This document shows, piece after piece, positions 31,166 through 37,410 of a DNA stretch of 37,410 nucleotides; position 1 is the first letter of the stretch; each line of letters opens with the position of its first letter. The translations under genes were made by a program, and so were the position numbers. The notes beneath the pieces were generated by a model, which was not told the DNA's origin, searched no databases, and worked only from the letters and a program-made list of their open reading frames with translations. Location: contig JAISHV010000096.1 in assembly GCA_031262495.1 (NCBI GenBank), positions 1-37,410 on the forward strand. Reading direction: 5' to 3'. Origin of the DNA: Ruminococcus sp. Lineage in GTDB: Bacteria; Bacillota; Clostridia; Oscillospirales; Ruminococcaceae.

Positions 31166-34126
31166 TTATTCTGATTTCTGACCTCTGATTTCTGACCTCT
31201 GTGTAGCAGCTTTTAAACTTCTCAATCTAATTTTCGCCGCGCCGAGGTTATTTATTTCGTCTATTTTGAGTTGGGTATAGAGTTTTCCGCCGTTTTCTAA
31301 GATTGTTCTTACCTCATCTGTGGTTATGGCATCAATCCCGCAGCCGAATGAAACAAGCTGTACCATCTGCATATCAGGCGTTTCGGTGACGTATTTCGCC
31401 GCTCTGTAAAGGCGCGAATGATACGTCCATTGATTGAGGATATTCAGCGGCGGGTTTTCGGATTTTTTATATACGCTGTCTTCCGTGATTACCGCGAAAC
31501 CGAGTGAGGTAATGAGTTTATGGATACCGTGGTTGATTTCGGGGTCGATGTGATAGGGGCGGCCGGCTAAGACTATTATAGGTTTCCCGATTTCGCGGGC
31601 TTTATTTACTATCTCTTCGGACTTTTCGGCGATTTTATCGAGGTACTCTAAAGTTGCTGTCATTGCTTTTTCATAGGCGTTATTACAAGCTGATTTTGAA
31701 ATGTTATATTTCGCGAGTTGTTTTGACATTGCCATAGCGACGTGTTTTTTGCGGTTTAAATTAATGAATGTGTGGTAGAAATTCTCATCCGAGAGTTCGG
31801 CGACATTGCCCTTTAAGAGTTCGGGGTAATACGCTACCACGGGGCAGTTATAGTGGTTGTCAGAGTCGCCCTCATCTATATTGTATGTTTCACAGGGGAA
31901 GAATATGAAGTCTGCCCCCTTTTCAAGGAGCGACAAACACGCTCCGTGCGCCAATTTCGCCGGGTAACACACCGTATCGGACGGGATTGTATGCTGTCCC
32001 TTATAATAAGTGTCTCTCGTTGATTCTTCTGAAATTATTGTTTCAAAACCGAGTTCCGTGAAGTACGTATGCCAAAACGGGAGCTGTTCATACAAGCCCA
32101 AGGCAAGCGGCAATCCGACTTTCGCGATAGGTTTTTCGGGCTGATTTGATTTCACGGTGTCAAGTAATAATGCATATTTATATTCGTAAAGACAAAGGTC
32201 TAATGCAGGTTTCGGCAGTCCCGCGCCGCGTTCACAGCGGTTTCCGCTGACGAATTTATGACCGTCCGCGAATGTAATGACAGTCATATTACAGTGGGTA
32301 GTACAGCCGTTACAGGTGATTTGGCGGGACTGATACGAAAAATTCTCTAAAGCCTCAGGCGAAATTATTTCGCCTTTAGCAGAATCGGCATTTTCTTTTG
32401 CATACATTGCCGCACCGAATGCGCCCATCAGCCCCGAAATTGTCGGGCGTACTACATTCCGCCCGAGTTCAAGTTCAAACGCACGGAGTACGGCATCATT
32501 TAAGAATGTGCCGCCTTGAACGACAATATTTTCACCGAGTTCATTGACAGATTTAGCGCGTATAACTTTATACACCGCATTTTTAATTACGGAAGACGAA
32601 ATCCCGGCTGAAATATCCCCGACTGTAGCACCGTCTTTTTGCGCCTGTTTAACGGAGCTGTTCATAAACACGGTACAGCGTGAGCCGAGGTCTACAGGGT
32701 GGTCGGCGAATAAACCGAGTTTCGAGAATTCCTCCACATCATAGCCGAGAGCTTGCGCGAAAGTCTGAATAAACGAACCGCAGCCCGATGAGCAAGCCTC
32801 ATTAAGCATAATGCTGTCGATAGCTTTATTTTTGATTTTAAAGCATTTGATATCTTGCCCGCCGATGTCGATAATGAAATCTACTTGGGGCATAAAAAAG
32901 CCTGCCGCTTTATAATGCGCTACCGTTTCGACAATGCCGAAATCAAGCCCCAGCCCGGCTTTTATGAGGTCTTCACCGTAACCTGTCACGGCAGATGCCT
33001 TGATTTTGATTTTACTGCCGGCGAGTGCGTAAATCTCTTTGAGTTTCGCGGCGATTACGTCAAGCGGTTTGCCCATATTCGGGGTATAATGCTGATAAAG
33101 CAGTCCGCCGTCGGGTGTAATTAAAACCATCTTCGTGGTGGTTGAACCCGCATCAACGCCGAGGTATGCATCACCGTGGTAGGTATTAATGTCCGTATAT
33201 TTTAAGTCGTATTTTTTATGGCGTTCTACGAACGCATAATATTCATCTTTATTCTTAAAGAGCGGTTCTGATGTAACTATATCGCCGCCGATTTTTACGT
33301 TGTCGAGTTTATGAGCTATCGCTTCAAGGCTCAAACTTTCGGTATTCTTTTCGGCATTAAGTGCCGCGCCGTAACCCATGAACGTAGGCGCGTCATCAGG
33401 GAAAATTGCATTCTCTTCCGGTAAATTCAGCGTTTCGACAAATGCTTTACGGAGCCCCTTTTGGAATGACAGAGGTCCGCCTAAAAAGAGGACTTTACCG
33501 CCGATAATACGCCCCTGAGCGAGTCCCGAAACCGTCTGGTCAACCACAGCCTGAAACACCGAAGCCGCTATATCTTCTCTTTTCGCGCCTTGATTAAGAA
33601 GCGGCTGTATATCTGTTTTTGCGAACACGCCGCATCTTGAAGCAATCGGGTACACTTTTTCGGATTTGAGTGCCATCATATCAAGGTCGTCAACTGAAAT
33701 GCCGAGCAAAGTCGCCATTTGGTCGATAAAAGCGCCTGTTCCGCCCGCGCAAGACCCGTTCATACGCTGTTCAACGCCGCCGGTGAGGAAGATAATTTTA
33801 GCGTCCTCGCCGCCCAGTTCGATTACGCAATCAGCATCGGGATAACGTTTTTCAACCGCCCCGAACGCCGCATAAACCTCTTGAACAAACGGCAATCCCG
33901 ATTTTTCGGCAAGCCCCAAACCCGCTGAACCTGTTATACAGAGTTTGAAAAGGTATTCATCAGACGGGAATAATTTCGCCGCATCTAAAAGTTCCTGCTG
34001 AACTGTTTCGCGGACTTTTGAGAAATGCCGTTCATAGGTAGAGCGGAGGACTTTTTCGTCTTCGTCGATTATTACTGTTTTTACAGTGGTAGAGCCGATG
34101 TCTACGCCGAGTGAGTATGTTTTCAT
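31166..34126 (-). CDS. 2-hydroxyacyl-CoA dehydratase activase-like protein (two BadF/HgdC ATPase modules plus DUF2229)
   Basis: Protein of 986 aa. Module 1 (about 3-260) starts GVDIGSTTVKT and keeps Cys126 (NGSCAGGTGAF) and Cys165 (SRCGVF), matching the [4Fe-4S] ligands of HgdC. Module 2 (about 320-585) starts GVDAGSTTTKM and keeps Cys445 (NEACSSGCGSF) and Cys484 (SRCTVF). A DUF2229/COG3580 domain follows (about 605-970; CNGCTTHCNM, FFPCETYN). HgdC-type proteins use ATP to drive one electron into a dehydratase. In most Clostridia this polypeptide continues into a COG3581 domain; here the frame stops after RLRSLKAAT with a tail of about 12 residues (QRSEIRGQKSE) and a stop codon from heptamer repeat DNA. 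The function of these large proteins is unproven. Confidence 0.93.
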   Translation of the reverse strand: MKTYSLGVDIGSTTVKTVIIDEDEKVLRSTYERHFSKVRETVQQELLDAAKLFPSDEYLFKLCITGSAGLGLAEKSGLPFVQEVYAAFGAVEKRYPDADCVIELGGEDAKIIFLTGGVEQRMNGSCAGGTGAFIDQMATLLGISVDDLDMMALKSEKVYPIASRCGVFAKTDIQPLLNQGAKREDIAASVFQAVVDQTVSGLAQGRIIGGKVLFLGGPLSFQKGLRKAFVETLNLPEENAIFPDDAPTFMGYGAALNAEKNTESLSLEAIAHKLDNVKIGGDIVTSEPLFKNKDEYYAFVERHKKYDLKYTDINTYHGDAYLGVDAGSTTTKMVLITPDGGLLYQHYTPNMGKPLDVIAAKLKEIYALAGSKIKIKASAVTGYGEDLIKAGLGLDFGIVETVAHYKAAGFFMPQVDFIIDIGGQDIKCFKIKNKAIDSIMLNEACSSGCGSFIQTFAQALGYDVEEFSKLGLFADHPVDLGSRCTVFMNSSVKQAQKDGATVGDISAGISSSVIKNAVYKVIRAKSVNELGENIVVQGGTFLNDAVLRAFELELGRNVVRPTISGLMGAFGAAMYAKENADSAKGEIISPEALENFSYQSRQITCNGCTTHCNMTVITFADGHKFVSGNRCERGAGLPKPALDLCLYEYKYALLLDTVKSNQPEKPIAKVGLPLALGLYEQLPFWHTYFTELGFETIISEESTRDTYYKGQHTIPSDTVCYPAKLAHGACLSLLEKGADFIFFPCETYNIDEGDSDNHYNCPVVAYYPELLKGNVAELSDENFYHTFINLNRKKHVAMAMSKQLAKYNISKSACNNAYEKAMTATLEYLDKIAEKSEEIVNKAREIGKPIIVLAGRPYHIDPEINHGIHKLITSLGFAVITEDSVYKKSENPPLNILNQWTYHSRLYRAAKYVTETPDMQMVQLVSFGCGIDAITTDEVRTILENGGKLYTQLKIDEINNLGAAKIRLRSLKAATQRSEIRGQKSE

Positions 34127-34159
34127 ATTGGATATAGTTACCTTATGGGATTTTTTATA

Positions 34160-34729
34160 TTAATTTTCTTCGCCGTTTTGAATAGCATTTTCAGCATTTT
34201 CAATTGAGCTATCCGTCTCACTGTCAATTATCTTAATAATCTCTTCCATAATAGAAGCGGCTGTAACGAGTGAAACGCTGTCGCCTGAGACTTCTGCGTC
34301 GGAATTTTTCTTATATAGCGGCAGACGTGTATCGTAGAGTTTTTTTAGCTCCGCTTTGGTTTTGCCGTCTGCTAAGGGGCGTGTTTTATCATCTTTTATG
34401 CGCTCATAGCAGTTTTTGAACGATGTATTAATAAAGACAACCGTGCCGCCTGAGAGTTTTACCGTACCGTAATTTTTCCCGTCGGTCATTGTACCGCCGC
34501 CGCAGGCTACAATACAGATTTTGCCGCAGAGTTGCTTTAGGGCGGCGGCTTCCTGTTCGCGGAATGTCGCTTCTCCGAATACCTGAAAAATCTGACTAAC
34601 CGGCGCGCCTAATTTCTTTTCTAAATATGCATCAAGGTCAATAAATTCAAGCCCCGTGCGGCGCGCTAAAGTCCCGCCTACAGTTGTTTTGCCGCTTCCC
34701 ATGAACCCGGATAAAAATATAGTATTCAA
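34160..34729 (-). CDS. aroK: Shikimate kinase
   Basis: Protein of 189 aa that phosphorylates shikimate in the chorismate pathway. Walker A GFMGSGKTT (8-16), DLD (about 31-33), FREQE, GGGT and the RPL lid motif are present. Usual length is about 165-175; the C-terminus has an extra acidic stretch (about 168-189). The start codon overlaps the stop of the previous gene by 4 bp (ATGA), indicating translational coupling. No other aro gene is near. Confidence 0.95.
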   Translation of the reverse strand: MNTIFLSGFMGSGKTTVGGTLARRTGLEFIDLDAYLEKKLGAPVSQIFQVFGEATFREQEAAALKQLCGKICIVACGGGTMTDGKNYGTVKLSGGTVVFINTSFKNCYERIKDDKTRPLADGKTKAELKKLYDTRLPLYKKNSDAEVSGDSVSLVTAASIMEEIIKIIDSETDSSIENAENAIQNGEEN

Positions 34730-35370
34730 TTTTCAAACTCCCCTGTTTCGGTTACAAAATCCGCTACCTTTTCGTGAAAAGCTTCTTCAAAACAAGCATA
34801 AAACATACTGAAATATATATCCGCCACACCCAGCAAGAAGATATTCTTGTTCGTGATTTCAGCCAATGCCGGAACATAAGCGTATATGTAATTTTTGTAC
34901 CAATCAGCCGTAAACGGCGGCAGCTTTTTATTCTTTCGGATTAAATATTTCGTCTCAAGAAACGTTTCTGCAATTATATCATTCGTGTTCTGAGCACCTT
35001 TATTTATGACTGATGTATAAACTTTATAGATTTGGTCGTCTGTCATTGTTTCATTGCCGACGGTAACATTTTTAAGCGTAGGTATTCTCACGGCAAGCGA
35101 AAAAACCATCAGCGGCAATATGCTGTTATATTCATCCGACTGCATAGCGGCACAGGCTTCGTTATCCATGCGAAGACCTAAAACTTTTAAGCTGTCGGAG
35201 TTTGTAATGTTATTGAGGAGAACCTTAAAAACGTCTTTTATATTGACGTTATAAAAATCTTTCTCGGCGAGCGAATAAACATATTTCAGCGAATTAAACA
35301 TACACACGCCGGCGCGTACGCAAAAATCCGCAAGCCCTGTTATCGCCGCATTTTCATCGTAGAAGTTCAT
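34726..35370 (-). CDS. Protein of unknown function upstream of aroK
   Basis: Protein of 214 aa, no signal peptide, mainly helical by composition, with acidic and Tyr/Phe-rich segments. I do not recognise the family. It is tightly linked: 11 bp after the DUF6076-like gene and overlapping aroK by 4 bp, so it is a real, co-translated gene. Confidence 0.75.
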   Translation of the reverse strand: MNFYDENAAITGLADFCVRAGVCMFNSLKYVYSLAEKDFYNVNIKDVFKVLLNNITNSDSLKVLGLRMDNEACAAMQSDEYNSILPLMVFSLAVRIPTLKNVTVGNETMTDDQIYKVYTSVINKGAQNTNDIIAETFLETKYLIRKNKKLPPFTADWYKNYIYAYVPALAEITNKNIFLLGVADIYFSMFYACFEEAFHEKVADFVTETGEFEN

Positions 35371-35381
35371 AAAAATTTTCC

Positions 35382-37139
35382 CTATGAATCAATTTCATCC
35401 CGATAAACCCTCTCCCATTTAGGCTTAGTGAGTGTAACCTGCCGTCCGTCTATTTCCACAGTTTCGGGTTCGTTTGGTTCATCAAACGGCGAGCCGTCTG
35501 ACAAAACTTTCGCGGTTGATATTATTTCGGGTTTAAACGGTGCGAAATTGTCGGTTTCGTCGTCATAATCTACCGCATTATACGGGATGAATTCGCCCGT
35601 AACGTTTTCGTCCGAAACGTATTCGGGGAAACGGCGCGTACCGATACTGTGCATATTGTCGGTTGTCGCCGCAAAACGCGTGAGACGTTCTACCGGTTCG
35701 CGGCGCATAGGTTTTTTGTCCTTTACGGCGCGTTTAATTTCGTCCGCGAGTTTCTCTGAATAGTCGAGGAATTGGCTTAGTTGTTCTGCTGAACCCTCGC
35801 CTGTTTTAATATTCCTTTTCATATTCGATAAATACTGTGACCATTCGCGGAATTCCTGTTCTGACATTGCTTTTCCGACTCTTTTATACAGAGAGTTATA
35901 GAGTTTTTGACCGCGGCGTTCAAGTTCATCGGGGACTTCTGCGGGAGTGAACTCTCTTACGGGTTTTGAATATTTAATTTGAACCCTTTCGCCTATCCCC
36001 GGGAAGAATTCTTCTTTATTAACGAGGTAATCCTGTTGCTCTTGTTCAAATGTATCAGACGGCGGTGTTTCTTTTAAACCTAAGTTTTCGCCGCTCCTGC
36101 GGGCAGCTGCAATCGAAAGTCTCAGGGCTTCAAAATTCTCCGTACAGGTTTTGCCGTTGCCCGTAACACGGTCACAAAATCTATCTCCGAAACTGTCTCC
36201 GTCAATATAAAAGTATCGTCCGCACGTTTCACATTTTTTAAAGAAAATGTTATTTTGAACACAAAGGTCGAATTCTAAATCAATTATAGCTTTAAGCGAC
36301 GAAACCGAATAAATCTCATCGGGAATTTCAGCTACCCCTGCCGCAAACAAATTCATCTCCGGCTCAAGCGGAACGCTCATTTCACTGATAAATTTAAACG
36401 CATCTGCCGCAAATTTATCCTGTAAAATATCACTGTGAACTTTTTCAAAATTTTCAAAATCGGGGACTTTTATTAAATTATCGGAAATTCTGCGGTAAAT
36501 CGACTTTGTAACGCTGTTATTGAGCGTAAAAACAGCACCCGGCATCAGTGATACATTAAAGCGTTTAACAGACGGCAAGGCGGCGGCAGGTGTAGCGCAC
36601 TCATTCGCGGCAACAGAAAAAGCTAAATCAAAATATTTTTTACGTAAAATCGACGTTTCGGCATTTTCGTTACCCTCGCCGAAAATAAACTCCAGCTTGC
36701 GTTTAGCGTATGCCTGAAGCGTAGAAACAGCCGTCCACTCGTTAATACCGCGAAATGTTTTATACTCGCTTATTCGCTTAAAAATCGCCGCTTCATAGGG
36801 GATTTTCGAGCTGATACAGCGTGTCCACAATTCATCATCGGACAGGCGTTCAGAGCGGCATATGTAGTCGATTATACAATCAAGCACAATGTCTGAGTAG
36901 TCATTATTCGCGGCGGCATTTACGTATGGGTGGCATTTTAAAATCGCGGCTTTCGCATTCCCGACTGTCGCTTTCGGCAGTTGTCCTGTCCGCTTTGCGG
37001 TTTTTCCCGCATCTATGGATTGTTCCCAAAAAAAGGTGAAATCAAACTCTGTGAATGTAAGCATAGTACGGGCGAGTTCAAGCCGCTTAAACGCGTTTGA
37101 ACTCCCGTTCCGGTCTGTAAAATAGGCAGTTTTGACCAA
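35382..37139 (-). CDS. DUF6076-like protein with a Cys-rich zinc-binding motif
   Basis: Protein of about 585 aa. A motif near the middle (CETCGRYF, then FCD and KTC about 17-25 residues later) resembles the zinc-ribbon-like Cys pattern of DUF6076 proteins from gut Firmicutes; the assignment is by eye. The C-terminal third is charged and probably partly disordered. I choose the TTG at 37139 as start: AAGGA lies about 8 nt upstream and the protein then begins VKTAYFTDRNG. An ATG 54 nt further upstream (37193) lies inside a repeat array and would add a Pro-rich peptide read through nine consecutive C. Function unknown. Confidence 0.7.
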   Translation of the reverse strand: MVKTAYFTDRNGSSNAFKRLELARTMLTFTEFDFTFFWEQSIDAGKTAKRTGQLPKATVGNAKAAILKCHPYVNAAANNDYSDIVLDCIIDYICRSERLSDDELWTRCISSKIPYEAAIFKRISEYKTFRGINEWTAVSTLQAYAKRKLEFIFGEGNENAETSILRKKYFDLAFSVAANECATPAAALPSVKRFNVSLMPGAVFTLNNSVTKSIYRRISDNLIKVPDFENFEKVHSDILQDKFAADAFKFISEMSVPLEPEMNLFAAGVAEIPDEIYSVSSLKAIIDLEFDLCVQNNIFFKKCETCGRYFYIDGDSFGDRFCDRVTGNGKTCTENFEALRLSIAAARRSGENLGLKETPPSDTFEQEQQDYLVNKEEFFPGIGERVQIKYSKPVREFTPAEVPDELERRGQKLYNSLYKRVGKAMSEQEFREWSQYLSNMKRNIKTGEGSAEQLSQFLDYSEKLADEIKRAVKDKKPMRREPVERLTRFAATTDNMHSIGTRRFPEYVSDENVTGEFIPYNAVDYDDETDNFAPFKPEIISTAKVLSDGSPFDEPNEPETVEIDGRQVTLTKPKWERVYRDEIDS

Positions 37140-37183
37140 CGTTTTTCCTTCTTTCTTTGGGTTTTTTGGGGGGGGGTTTGGGT

Positions 37184-37410
37184 GAATGTTCATCTGCGAT
37201 GTCGGATGAGATGTCCCGTAGCGTTGCTACAGTGAATGTCCGTTTGAATGTCGGATGTATGTCGCGTTTGAATGTCCGTTTGAATGTCAGAATGAATGTC
37301 GTGAATGTCACGTTTGCATGAACTTGTCAGGGGCAAGAGGGAGAGGGGGCGGCTATATATCGTGGCAGGCGAGACGCCGCCCCCTCTCCCTCTCACCCCC
37401 GACACCCCCC
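37184..37410 (+). repeat. Composite GAATGTC/hairpin element, copy 8 (subfamily B, truncated by window end)
   Basis: Eight or more GAATGTC-like units with small variants (GATGTCGGATGA, TGTATGTC) and a GTAGCGTTGCTAC palindrome inserted near 37218-37230. TTGCATGAACTTGTCAGGGG, a perfect hairpin with the ATCGTGGCAGGCGAGAC-type loop and the start of the C-run tract follow. The conserved end is outside the window. Confidence 0.9.

Overview
The window reads as chromosomal DNA of an uncultured or poorly known spore-forming Firmicute of class Clostridia, probably in the Oscillospirales/Ruminococcaceae range. The taxonomic guess is inference from gene content: a YtaF-type sporulation membrane protein, the c-di-AMP receptor DarA beside an Orn/Lys/Arg-decarboxylase-like gene, the ylxM-ffh-rpsP-khpA order, a nifS-nifU pair, a large 2-hydroxyacyl-CoA dehydratase activase of the clostridial type, and near-consensus sigma-A promoters (TTGACA, 17 bp, TATAAT) before many genes. 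There is no phage, insertion sequence or CRISPR array. It is core chromosome crowded with short non-coding repeats.

Layout. 0.4-5.4 kb (minus strand): a chemoreceptor with a repetitive C-terminal tail and a membrane-bound dCache-GGDEF-EAL protein. 5.6-10.3 kb (plus): a lipoprotein glycosidase-like protein and a calcium-type P-ATPase. 10.7-13.5 kb: ytaF (minus), birA (plus) and an unrecognised gene (plus). 13.8-17.6 kb (plus): a divergent methionyl-tRNA-synthetase-like protein, a short PLP decarboxylase-like protein and darA. 17.8-22.6 kb (minus): nifS-nifU, then ylxM-ffh-rpsP-khpA-secG, covering Fe-S assembly, SRP targeting, ribosome and Sec export. 22.8-23.9 kb (plus): seven tRNA genes from one strong promoter. 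24.0-27.8 kb (plus): a collagen-like protein, a thioredoxin-like protein and an exported protein with a doubled promoter module. 27.9-37.1 kb (minus): DUF6076-like gene, unknown gene, aroK, the split activase/dehydratase pair and recN.

The most unusual content lies between the genes. (1) Eight copies of a composite element of about 250-330 bp occur, roughly one per 5 kb. Each has a variable-spacer array of GAATGTC octamers, a G/C-rich hairpin with 17-18 bp arms, a polypyrimidine tract rich in C runs, and a conserved AT-rich end. The copies fall into two subfamilies in which the hairpin loop and the terminal extension are linked. (2) Arrays of a degenerate heptamer NNNTCTG sit at stop codons, between tRNA genes and inside other repeats, and supply the C-terminal codons of several proteins. 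(3) GTAG-hairpin elements, single or as inverted pairs, resemble REP/REPIN sequences. A composite element appears to have split a normally fused dehydratase activase gene, another sits inside the ffh-rpsP operon, and a 92-bp tandem duplication carrying heptamers left half a tRNA-Val in the tRNA cluster.
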